Below are positions 56,055 to 64,000 of a DNA stretch of 64,000 nucleotides, piece by piece. The stretch is from positions 3,099,737 through 3,163,736 of the forward strand of contig JAXIVH010000019.1 of the NCBI GenBank assembly GCA_036785325.1. Direction: 5' to 3'. A program made the position numbers and the translations under genes. Below the pieces are notes generated by a model that did no database searches, was not told the origin of the DNA, and worked only from the letters and a program-made list of their open reading frames with translations. Source of the DNA: Urophycis tenuis (taxonomy: Eukaryota; Chordata; Actinopteri; Gadiformes; Phycidae). Within the stretch, counting starts at the first letter, position 1, and each line of letters starts with the position of its first letter.

Positions 56055-57168
56055 GGTGCACAGCAACCTCACTATCTGTATCTGTTTCTGTATCTGTTCA
56101 ACCAAAAAATTATCTGTATCTGTATCTATATTCGGATAGGAAACCGGAAATGGGCGTGGTTTATACCGGAAGTCTCATTTATTGTGCCGAATTTGTATTT
56201 TCTAACCTAATATTCATTTGCAATGCAATAGTAGTCCCTTCCAAGCATCACATTGATTTAATATTGTTATATAATTAATTATGAAATATACTTTACGACA
56301 ATAATTACATAGTTATGAAAGAAATAGCCTGCATGGCCTCCAGAGTCGGCTACACATATTTAACATGTTTTATACAATTGCCTTTACTCCAGACGCAGTA
56401 CCAGGTTACTGTTTTGAAAGTTTCTTATAGATAATGCCATAATGATCATTGGTTTGTCTTACCGAATTGTATGCCAGTCCACACCACTAGGACATGCACA
56501 AGCCACCTGCTGCCGATCGTACGTAATGCAAAGGGCTGCGCTCGTGCCCTCTCTCACACAGCGGATACTGAATGATGAATCTAAACTTGAATTTGTTGCT
56601 GTTTGTTTAAATAACCATGAAATACTTGGTCAAAATTCCATTAAACCTGACTGATACATACAGCATATGTCACTTAAAGGAATTAATATTGACTGAAATA
56701 CACGGTAAAACGTTCGACTGTCATCGCACACTATTTATATTTTCACAACGGAATACAAAACAGGAAAACATACTGTGTAAGTAGTTTATTTGACTTTTAA
56801 TGAGAGAGAGATCAGCTATGTGGTGAATGTCAGGCGAATGTCTAATTTCAAGCTCTAAGTTTCATGTCCACCGCGGTCAGCTCAGCTCAGCTCGCTGTTG
56901 TGCGCTGACTCAGTGGGACGATGACATAAGTGATCTCTTTTCAATCATTTGTAATCAATGAAACGACTATTTAGTGAAATCAAAGTCCGATGCTGCAAAC
57001 AGAATAGACATTTTTATCTTGTTGCCAACCTGCCATCCACAATGATATGAACGGATTTTAAGTTTTTTTTTTCCCGAATAATAACGCGAATATTCGGGTA
57101 GAATACAGATATGTTTGTATCCCATTATCTGTGCTTTCCGAATAACGTATTCGTATTCGGGTGCATCC

Positions 57169-57218
<50 letters not shown>

Positions 57219-60200
57219 GGTGACTGTCGCTTGACAAGCGAATTCCCCCTCTAGATCACTGGTGGTATGTTCCACTATGTTGTGGGCGTGACGGCCTGTG
57301 TTTTTACTATGTGTTGTTGTGTTTTGGGAAAATAAACGAGCTGACATGTTCCCATGCGCTCAAGCAAATAAACGACTAATTCATTTGTAAACACACGCAC
57401 TAAACTGGTGACCCCGACACCGGACCGAACGTTTTTTTTTCGGTCTAAACATGCCAAAGAAGAAGAACCGCGGCCTTTTGGCTTGCAAGTCAGAGGACAG
57501 CGATGAGACCCCGGCGCCCGACTCACCTTCCCCGCGCCGCCATCACCTGGGTACTCCGCCACACGTACCTTCACTTAAGCTCCCCGAGTTCTGGGAAACT
57601 TCTCCAGCGGCCTGGTTCGCGCACGCGGAGTCGCAGTTTGACCTGCACGGCATCGTTGATGACGACCGCCGGTACCATCATGTGGTGGCCGCGCTCCCAT
57701 CCTCCGTGGCGACCAAGATTGTCGGACTGCTGACGCGCCCTCCCATACACGGCAAGTACGGGACTTTGAAGTCACAGCTGCTGTACAACTTCAGCCTTTC
57801 CGACACAGAGAGGGCGGGGGAGCTTTTTGCGCTGAACGGCCTGGGCGGCCGCAAGCCGTCTCAGCTGATGGAGCACATGCTGGCGCTGCTGGGTGATAAC
57901 GAGCCGGGGTTCTTGTTTACGCACCTCTTCTTGCGCCAGTTGCCCGTCTCTGTCAGGTCCGCGCTCGCGGACGTTCCGGTGGAGGACCTCCGCGCTTTTG
58001 CCATGGAAGCGGATAAGTTTTGGATTGCGCAACGCAGTTCCTCGCCCGTCCCGGCATACGCGTCCCCAGCGCCACACATGAGGAGGGACAGGAAGGTAGC
58101 TGTCGGGTCCGACCGGCCCTCGCAGCGGCCTGGCTTGTGTTTTTACCACGAGCGCTTCGGCGACCGGGCCACGAAGTGTCGCCAGCCCTGCTCGTTCGTG
58201 GTACAGGGAAACGACCGGGCCGGTGCTCGTTAGTGACAGCGGGCACCGGCACTTCCACTGACGTCACCCTGCTGTATCTGCACGACGCCCTCTCCGGCTA
58301 CAGGTTCTTGTGCGACACCGGTGCTCATGCAAGCATGGTTCCGGCGCTGCCCAGAGAGCGGACGTGCGCGCCGGGTGGCGCCGCTGGCAGTCTGTTACCA
58401 CGCATGGTGAACGTCAGCGGCGAGACTGTTCGCGTTTTCGGCCGAAGACGCATGCAGCTCTGTTTCGGCCGCCGCCGTTATGACTGGGATTTCGTCACGG
58501 CGGACACGACTTTCCACATCATCGGGGCGGATTTCCTCCACGCACACGGCCTGGTCATGGACCTCCGGAACAGACGCCTGCTGGACGCGAGCGATCTTCA
58601 GGCGCGCGTGTGCGCCCCAGCGAGCGATCAGACGGCGCAGTTGCCCAGCGCTGCGGCGGGCGCCGATGATTTCGTCCGGCTACTAGCACGCTTTCCGGAC
58701 CTTCAGTCTCCGGATTTCTCCTCAGCGACCGTACGTCACGGCGTGGAGCATCACCTGCCGACGGCCGGTCCCCCCGTTTTCGCAAGGGCCCGCCGGCTAG
58801 ACCCGGCGAAGCTGACGGTGGCCAAGGGGGAGTTCGAGGAGATGGAGCGCCTGGGCATCGTCCGCCGTTCGGACAGCCCGTGGTCGTCACCCCTCCACAT
58901 CGTCCCTAAAGCGGATGGGGGATGGCGGCCGTGTGGGGACTACCGTCGTCTCAACGATGCGACTGTTCCTGACAGGTACCCTGTGCCTCACTTGCAGGAC
59001 TTTTCCGCGGGCTTGGCCGGCAAGGTGATTTTTTCGAAGGTGGACTTGGTGCGCGGGTACCATCAGATTCCAGTCCGCGCAGAGGACATACCTAAGACCG
59101 CAGTCGTTACACCTTTTGGGCTGTTTGAGTTTCTTAGGATGCCTTTTGGACTCAAGAATGCGGCCCAAACGTTCCAGCGTCTGATGGATGTGGTTGTCCG
59201 CGAGTTACCTTTTGTCTTTGTGTACCTCGACGACATGCTTGTGGCCAGCGAGTCCCGCGAACAGCATATCCGGCATCTGGAGGTGTTGTTCGCGCGGCTC
59301 CAACAACACGGCCTGGCTATCCATCCCAAGAAGTGTCAGTTCGGGTGTTCGACTATTGATTTTCTTGGGCACCGCGTTTGTACGGAGGGCGCCATTCCCC
59401 TTCCGGACAAAGTGGAGGCTATCGCGCGTTTTCCTCGGCCGCACTCGATCAGGTCGTTACAGGAGTTCCTCGGGATGGTAAATTTCTATCACCGTTTTGT
59501 TCCGGGGGCCGCGCAGCTTATGCAGCCACTCCACCAGGCGCTAAAACATCCGGCTAAGCAGCTCGTGGAGTGGACCGCCGAACGCGTGCAGGCATTTCAG
59601 GACGTTAAGGCCGCCTTGGCCAATGCGACTATGCTAGCCCACCCCTCTCCTTCAGCGCCGGTTGCGCTCACCTCTGACGCTTCCGATGTGGCGGTGGGGG
59701 CTGTGTTCGAGCAATGCGTGGGGGGCGTATGGCAGCCTCTGGCGTTTTTCAGCCGCCAGCTGCGACCGGCCGAACGGAAGTATAGTACGTTCGACCGGGA
59801 GCTGCTGGCACTCTATCTGGCTGTGCGTCATTTTCGCAATATGCTAGAGGGTCGGTCCTTTACCGCGTTTGTCGACCACAAGCCGCTAACTTTCGCGATG
59901 AGTAAAGTTACGGAGCCGTGGTCCGCGAGGCAACAGCGCCACCTTGCGTATATCTCGGAATTCACGACCGATATACAGCATGTGGCGGGGAAGGACAATT
60001 GCGCAGCGGATTGTCTGTCGCGCGCGGTGGCGGGTGCCGCCCGTCTCAATTTGGATTATAGGTTGATGGCTAAGGAGCAGGCGATTGATCCCACGGTGCG
60101 ACAGCTTCGCTCCGCTGCATCTGGCCTGAGTCTGGCTGAGCTGCCTTTTGATGAGACGGGCGTCATGTTGCTTTGCGACGTTTCCTTGGCCTCTCCGCGC

Positions 60201-62087
60201 CCCATCGTTCCTGCCGCGTGGCGGAAGCCCGTTTTCCAGGCGATGCACGATCTTTCGCACCCAGGGGTTAAGGCTTCTGTCAAGCAAGTGGCGGCTAGGT
60301 TTGTGTGGCGCGGTCTGAAAAAGGACGTGCGGGAGTGGACACGGGAGTGCGTCAGGTGCCAGCGTGCGAAGGTTCACCGACACACTAAAGCGCCGTTGCA
60401 CACTTTTGCGGTCCCTGAGCGACGTTTCGAGCACGTTAACCTCGACCTTGTGGGCCCACTGCCTCATTCCCGGGGTTTCACGTACCTGCTGACCATTGTT
60501 GATCGCACCACGCGTTGGCCGGAGGCAGTGCCTTTGCAGACCACGACTACCACCGACGTAGCAAGGGCTTTTATCGGCGCCTGGGTGTCCCGGTTTGGCA
60601 TGCCTTTAGACATAACCTCGGACCGTGGGTCGCAGTTCACGTCCGAGCTGTGGGATGCGGTCGCGCAGAATCTTGGGGTGCGGTTGCACCACACCACAGC
60701 CTACCATCCTCAGGCCAACGGTTTGGTGGAACGTTTTCATCGCTCCCTGAAGGCATCGTTGCGCGCTACTCTCTCGGATGGCGATTGGGTGGACAAATTG
60801 CCGTGGGTGATGTTGGGGTTGCGCACGATGGCCAAGGGTGACCTCCAGGCATCGTCCGCTGAGCTTGTTTTTGGTCAGCCCTTGCGGGTGCCTGGGGAGT
60901 TTATCCCTAGTGCTACGGAGCCGTGGTCTGTTTCACAACACTTGCGTGACATACGCGCGGACGCCAGGCTTTTTGCGCCAGTTCCGACTTCGGCACATTG
61001 CACTCCGCCGGAGCACGTGCCTGCAGACCTGGGCTCTGCCCCGTTTGTGTTCATCAGGCATGATGCTCATCGCGGGCCGCTCCGCCCACCGTATGACGGG
61101 CCGTTCCGAGTAGTGGTGCCTGGCCCGAAGCATTTCGTGGTGGATATCGGGGGTAGGCTAGAGTCCATCTCGGTTGACCGCCTCAAGCCTGCACATTTAG
61201 ATTTTTCCGCCTTGCCGGAGATGGCGCAGCCTCCACGGAGAGGGCGCCCCAGGGCCCCCGTTCTGAATCCCGGCGCCGTGCCTTTTGAGCCGTCTGCGCC
61301 CAGCCGCCTTACGCGGATGCGGAGGGATTCCACTCCTTCGGCACCTACGCGGACGCGCTGTGGACGAGTAGTGGCACTTCCTCCTCGTTTTCGTTAGCCA
61401 CCATAGGGTGAATTCTGGGGGGGGCTTCTGTGGTGACTGTCGCTTGACAAGCGAATTCCCCCTCTAGATCACTGGTGGTATGTTCCACTATGTTGTGGGC
61501 GTGACGGCCTGTGTTTTTACTATGTGTTGTTGTGTTTTGGGAAAATAAACGAGCTGACATGTTCCCATGCGCTCAAGCAAATAAACGACTAATTCATTTG
61601 TAAACACACGCACTAAAATATAAACATATACATATATAAAACTTTTGCCTTCATTTCTGTAAACTTTTTTTAACTCGCTAGTAATCCGTAATGACCAGAA
61701 TGGTCATTACATACGTTGTCGCCAATCAGTCGAAGCATTTATCAAGGCTGTGTTTACACCGTGGCGGTGTTTACGAGTTCGCGGACTAAAGGCCTAGTTA
61801 TGCTTCGTTTATACTTCCGCGTCGACGCGACGCGTTGGGACGGCGGACCCACGGCGGACCCTTTGCGGACCCTTTGCGTCCTCGACGTGCACCTCCCCAA
61901 ATCCTAGACGCGCGTCGAGGCGACGCCGTCTCTCTATAGTACTCTAGTCCCAACGCGTTGGCTTTGGCTGTGATTGGTCCTTCCTTCCTTGGCTGGAGAT
62001 CGCTTTTCCGGTTTCCACTCGTAAACACCATGGTAAACACCGCCACGGTGCAAACACAGCCTTGATAAATGCTTCGACTGATTGGCG

Positions 62088-62160
<73 letters not shown>

Positions 62161-63077
62161 GTATGTAAAAAAAAGTTTACAGAAATGAAGGCAAAAGACA
62201 AAATATATTTCTGTAAACTTTTTTTAACTCGCTAGTAATCCGTATGTAATGACCAGAATGGTCTGGTCCCTCTACCGGTGTGGCAATGAATTGCATTTAT
62301 ATATGTCCGTATGTAATGACCATTCTGGTAATTACGGATTACTAGCGAGTTAAAAAAAGTTTACTGAAATGAAGGCAAAAGTTTTATAAGTATATGTTTA
62401 AATATATATGCCTTCATTTCATTTCGGTAAACTTTTTTTTAACTAGTAATCGATCGCGATCCCTACGCAGAAGCATAAACCATCCGTATGTAATGACCAG
62501 AATGGTCATTCTGGTCCCTCTACCGGTGTGGCAACGAATTGCAGTTCGAGACGTAAACCCCACGCAATCCCTCCGTTGAAGTATCACGGGCTCATGACGG
62601 CGTCCGAGCAACGGCGTGGCCATTGCGTGATCACGACGCGATCCCTACGCAGAAGCATACACTTATATCATTATATAAGTACACTTTTGTTTTAATATAG
62701 TCCTATTATTTTAACTTGTACTGTATTATGATTGTCTGTCTTTCGTTAAAGAATAAAAAAGGTTCACACCACCTTAGGTATACGCCCGACTGGAAGACGT
62801 GCAGGCCTATAAGGACCACCTTGTTCACGCAGCCCTCTGAGCGACTGTGTGTCTCGTAGTTGTCATACCGGTACCAGAGCCAGCTGAACAGCTGCCCCAG
62901 GACCGAGGAGCCCACCAGGAACAGGACCAACAGCCCCATGTAGATGTACTCTCCGTCCTGGTAGAAATGCACCAGTGCCCATACGTCCAGCACGATGTCC
63001 GCCAAGAAGAAAAGCAGCCCAAGAAGGGAAAATACAAAGTCGAAGCGCGAATACTTTCTGATAACTGGACCCTCCAT
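50796..63077 (-). CDS. xkr8: xkr8 copy B: tandem duplicate of the XKR8 scramblase with altered tail
   Basis: Exons 63077-62773, 53274-53081 and 51598-50796 on the minus strand join with the same phases as copy A to 433 residues. Exon 2 codes the same protein as in copy A. Exon 1 has two changes (HFFQLG to HVFQSG). The membrane part of exon 3 has five nucleotide differences, four changing residues. The cytosolic tail instead has a dozen or more replacements and a 3-codon insertion. The caspase site DVTD-G is AVPD-D here (51018-51029), which removes the P4 aspartate and the P1' glycine. Intron 1 is 9.5 kb because of an expanded minisatellite and transposon insertions. All exons are open and splice sites kept, so it may be expressed, but probably without caspase-3 activation. 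It could be controlled by phosphorylation instead, or be on its way to loss. Confidence 0.88.
51798..53049. mobile_element. Non-autonomous hAT element in xkr8 copy B intron 2
   Basis: Perfect 8-bp duplications CCTTAGAC flank it (51790-51797, 53050-53057). The right end TTGAGAACCACTA is the inverse of the classic CAGTGGTTCTCAAA hAT end; the left end CAGTCGTGCGCAAACG is partly diverged. Copy A has the uninterrupted target near 35453-35460. A MITE is nested inside. Confidence 0.92.
52091..52781. mobile_element. Harbinger-like MITE nested in the hAT element
   Basis: TIRs GGGCCTCATTTACTAACA and TGTTAGTAAATGAGGCCC are perfect or nearly so, with a 3-bp TGA flank on both sides, as expected for PIF/Harbinger-type elements. 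It contains a perfect hairpin of two 19-bp arms (52322-52340 and 52346-52364). Just before it is a short open stretch starting MDDPRKRKQK that may be left from the parent element. Confidence 0.8.
53503..55735. repeat. 23-bp minisatellite, expanded allele (about 97 copies)
   Basis: The same 23-bp unit as at 35908-36203 runs for about 2.2 kb in intron 1 of xkr8 copy B, with the same entry (GACACATGCCATAACAG) and exit (GTGGCTACGCCTCACTGT) flanks. Higher-order blocks recur, e.g. 54475-54600 and 54772-54890 are almost the same. This shows growth by duplication of multi-unit blocks. Confidence 0.97.
56007..56050. repeat. (AT)n microsatellite
   Basis: A pure AT run forming the insertion environment of the following hAT-like element. 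Matching AT runs are at 57172-57215 and 62093-62156. Confidence 0.95.
56051..57171. mobile_element. Probable non-autonomous hAT element
   Basis: It starts TAGAGGTGCACAGCAACC and ends TTCGGGTGCATCCCTA, imperfect inverted repeats of the same type as the 12974 element. Both flanks are AT runs, so the target duplication cannot be read. The interior has repeated CTGTATCTGT and ATTCGG motifs and no transposase. Confidence 0.65.
57216..57404 (+). repeat. 5' LTR
   Basis: Begins TGTGGTGACTGTCGC and ends at CACTAAA before the primer site. It contains an AATAAA polyadenylation motif (AAAATAAACGAG) in its second half. Confidence 0.92.
57451..58233 (+). CDS. gag-like protein of the Ty3/Gypsy element
   Basis: 260 residues starting about 45 bp after the primer site. 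A capsid-like segment (LPEFWETSPAAWFAHAESQF, then GGRKPSQLMEHMLALLGD) is followed by a C-terminal CFYHERFGDRATKCRQPC. The last is a CHCC-type pattern seen in CsRn1-clade gag proteins instead of the usual CCHC knuckle. It overlaps the pol frame, which lies at -1. Confidence 0.85.
   Translation: MPKKKNRGLLACKSEDSDETPAPDSPSPRRHHLGTPPHVPSLKLPEFWETSPAAWFAHAESQFDLHGIVDDDRRYHHVVAALPSSVATKIVGLLTRPPIHGKYGTLKSQLLYNFSLSDTERAGELFALNGLGGRKPSQLMEHMLALLGDNEPGFLFTHLFLRQLPVSVRSALADVPVEDLRAFAMEADKFWIAQRSSSPVPAYASPAPHMRRDRKVAVGSDRPSQRPGLCFYHERFGDRATKCRQPCSFVVQGNDRAGAR
58020..61397 (+). CDS. pol polyprotein of the Ty3/Gypsy element
   Basis: One open frame (up to 1,125 residues) in the -1 frame relative to gag, so expression by frameshift in the overlap (58020-58233) is likely and the true first residue is uncertain. 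In order: aspartic protease (CDTGAHASM at about 58311), reverse transcriptase (YLDD at 59222-59233), RNase H (LTSDASDVAVGAV near 59670), integrase zinc-binding region (HPGVKASVK with CVRCQRAK near 60350) and DDE core (NLDLVGPLP, ITSDRGSQF). No stop or frameshift is seen, so it may be functional. The start coordinate given is the open-frame ATG, not a proven start. Confidence 0.9.
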   Translation: MDCATQFLARPGIRVPSATHEEGQEGSCRVRPALAAAWLVFLPRALRRPGHEVSPALLVRGTGKRPGRCSLVTAGTGTSTDVTLLYLHDALSGYRFLCDTGAHASMVPALPRERTCAPGGAAGSLLPRMVNVSGETVRVFGRRRMQLCFGRRRYDWDFVTADTTFHIIGADFLHAHGLVMDLRNRRLLDASDLQARVCAPASDQTAQLPSAAAGADDFVRLLARFPDLQSPDFSSATVRHGVEHHLPTAGPPVFARARRLDPAKLTVAKGEFEEMERLGIVRRSDSPWSSPLHIVPKADGGWRPCGDYRRLNDATVPDRYPVPHLQDFSAGLAGKVIFSKVDLVRGYHQIPVRAEDIPKTAVVTPFGLFEFLRMPFGLKNAAQTFQRLMDVVVRELPFVFVYLDDMLVASESREQHIRHLEVLFARLQQHGLAIHPKKCQFGCSTIDFLGHRVCTEGAIPLPDKVEAIARFPRPHSIRSLQEFLGMVNFYHRFVPGAAQLMQPLHQALKHPAKQLVEWTAERVQAFQDVKAALANATMLAHPSPSAPVALTSDASDVAVGAVFEQCVGGVWQPLAFFSRQLRPAERKYSTFDRELLALYLAVRHFRNMLEGRSFTAFVDHKPLTFAMSKVTEPWSARQQRHLAYISEFTTDIQHVAGKDNCAADCLSRAVAGAARLNLDYRLMAKEQAIDPTVRQLRSAASGLSLAELPFDETGVMLLCDVSLASPRPIVPAAWRKPVFQAMHDLSHPGVKASVKQVAARFVWRGLKKDVREWTRECVRCQRAKVHRHTKAPLHTFAVPERRFEHVNLDLVGPLPHSRGFTYLLTIVDRTTRWPEAVPLQTTTTTDVARAFIGAWVSRFGMPLDITSDRGSQFTSELWDAVAQNLGVRLHHTTAYHPQANGLVERFHRSLKASLRATLSDGDWVDKLPWVMLGLRTMAKGDLQASSAELVFGQPLRVPGEFIPSATEPWSVSQHLRDIRADARLFAPVPTSAHCTPPEHVPADLGSAPFVFIRHDAHRGPLRPPYDGPFRVVVPGPKHFVVDIGGRLESISVDRLKPAHLDFSALPEMAQPPRRGRPRAPVLNPGAVPFEPSAPSRLTRMRRDSTPSAPTRTRCGRVVALPPRFR
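61429..61617 (+). repeat. 3' LTR
   Basis: Base-for-base the same as the 5' LTR by reading. It is followed by ATATAAACATATA, i.e. back in AT-rich target sequence. Confidence 0.92.
61713..62093. repeat. Long inverted repeat with about 60-bp arms
   Basis: The arm 61713-61775 (starting CGTTGTCGCCAATCAGTCG) is inverted at 62032-62093. The loop itself contains CG-rich self-complementary sequence (CGTCGACGCGACGCG). It resembles a fold-back element inside the nest. Confidence 0.8.
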
Positions 63078-64000
63078 GGGATTTGTCCATTTGTTTTCAA
63101 AATGTGATACACTAAACTATCTATTCCTCTATTCTCACACACACGAACACACCTCCGTTCATTTAGACCTATCGAGTATACCAAACGAAAGCGAAAGGAA
63201 AGTTGAAGTAACAAATGATCCACTAGTCCGCTCCCGTTTTCTTATACCCTCCAGGAGTTTAAAGGAATTGAGACGCCCCCTACAGGCTGATTGGCGGTGG
63301 TTGTTTTCGGATAATGCCCATTATGGAGTTGGGCCGGCCTGTGCATACTACTTGAATATACGTCATGGGTTTTAAACCACAATGAAGCAGTCTTTAACCT
63401 CGTAACAGATATCACACTCTACTCACTCCATACTAGGCTATGTGTCATTGGTTCTTCTTTAACACAATATTTCATTATATTTCATACAATATGTATTCCC
63501 CTTGAGGTGTGAAATCCCCTGAAAGAAAACAGCTGAACCAGTAAATAACACAAGGTGTGGTCCAAATCTAAAATAATGATAAGTTGAAAATTAAAAAAAA
63601 CAAAGGCTACTTTATTGACAAAGTACAGAGAGACCGGCAGCATTGGGCAGCTTATTCCCGATGAAACCCAAAGGTGCATTTAAAATGAAGTCCTGAAAGC
63701 AGAGGGGAAATACAGGGGAATATAAGTCAATGTTGACTCATTGTCTTCACATGTGACGATGCCGTTGCTTGGATTCTGCGGTTGGCCACTAATGTTCCCC
63801 CTGCTGTTTCGTGGCTGTCTTAGAAAACAGTGCAATATTTGGGGGGATTGTCTCTACCTGCATGTAACCCATTCTTAAAGCTTTACATAACAATACATTC
63901 AAAATGTAAAAAAATATATTTTGAAGAAAATCTCTTGGTGCATCCCATGAAAAATTATTTAAAACCATGGTGATCCATAAAACCTTTAAAAAACAAAGCG
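63078..64000. repeat. Upstream part of the second xkr8 unit, homologous to 36845-37767
   Basis: The sequence matches the region upstream of copy A exon 1 almost without change up to the window end, where copy A would soon meet its hAT element (37800). Any promoter is shared by both copies. The duplicated unit continues beyond 64000. Confidence 0.85.

Larger units (their letters stand above)
57216..61617 (+). mobile_element. Complete Ty3/Gypsy LTR retrotransposon (CsRn1-like)
   Basis: The 4.4-kb element has two 189-bp direct repeats (57216-57404 and 61429-61617) in which I find no difference. A primer site TGGTGACCCCGAC starts at 57406, resembling a tRNA-Trp complement. A purine-rich tract TGGGGGGGGC lies just before the 3' LTR. 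It has gag and pol frames and no env. It sits in the AT run of xkr8 copy B intron 1. Identical LTRs and open frames point to a very recent insertion. CsRn1-like placement is inferred from the primer site and the gag cysteine/histidine pattern. Confidence 0.93.
55785..62660. mobile_element. Nest of inverted-repeat (foldback) elements bounded by about 190-bp inverted repeats
   Basis: The sequence 55785-55975 (TTTATGCTTCTGCGTAGGG to GACCAGAATGACCATTC) is inverted at 62480-62660 with few differences. Inner pieces ending CTCGCTAGTAATCCGTA and the AAAAAGTTTAC...GAAATGAAGGC segment recur in both directions at 55978-56005, 61640-61715, 62160-62260 and 62325-62460. Inside lie a hAT element, a Ty3/Gypsy element and another hairpin. 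Compared with copy A the nest replaces about 170 bp (36263-36430). No transposase was found for the outer element. Confidence 0.65.

Overview
This is a vertebrate nuclear window, almost certainly from a ray-finned (teleost) fish. It has intron-rich genes with GT-AG boundaries, very dense microsatellites, teleost-type hAT and Harbinger-like short elements, L2 and RTE-like LINEs, and a young Ty3/Gypsy element. No prokaryotic features are present. Species cannot be named from the sequence.

Layout: (1) About 1-16,000, + strand: an intact AGC-family serine/threonine kinase of the SGK family, closest in its N-terminus to SGK1. It has 13 coding exons by one start and an alternative first exon about 7 kb upstream. 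Both first exons end in the same splice phase. (2) About 16,100-33,530, + strand: eya3, a transcription coactivator and HAD-type phosphatase, reconstructed as 17 coding exons. It is odd in four ways: opposite single-base frame breaks in two consecutive Eya-domain exons, a tandem array of copied 5' splice sites, one apparent GC-AG intron, and a third suspicious frame region in the Pro/Ser/Tyr-rich half. (3) 34,476-36,844 and 50,796-63,077, - strand: two tandem copies of xkr8, a phospholipid scramblase of the XK family, convergent with eya3. The copies are nearly identical in the membrane core but differ strongly in the cytosolic tail. The upstream copy keeps a caspase-type site (DVTD then G) and the other copy has lost it. 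(4) About 37,800-49,330: the transposon-rich stretch between the copies. It holds a hAT element, a fragment of a LINE with a restriction-like endonuclease, a hAT transposase relic, and an RTE-like LINE split by an L2 LINE. (5) Introns of the second xkr8 copy: a hAT with a nested Harbinger-like MITE, a 23-bp minisatellite expanded from about 0.3 kb to 2.2 kb, and a nest of inverted-repeat elements containing a Ty3/Gypsy retrotransposon whose two LTRs look identical.

How it fits together: EYA and SGK genes lie in the same regions elsewhere in vertebrates (EYA4-SGK1, EYA2-SGK2, EYA1-SGK3). An SGK gene beside EYA3 therefore looks like the fourth member of an old duplicated block. EYA3 and XKR8 both map to human 1p35, so the order is conserved synteny. 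The kinase, the coactivator and the scramblase are independent single-gene units rather than a pathway cluster. The most interesting biology is the recent xkr8 duplication with tail divergence and the duplicated splice donors in eya3.
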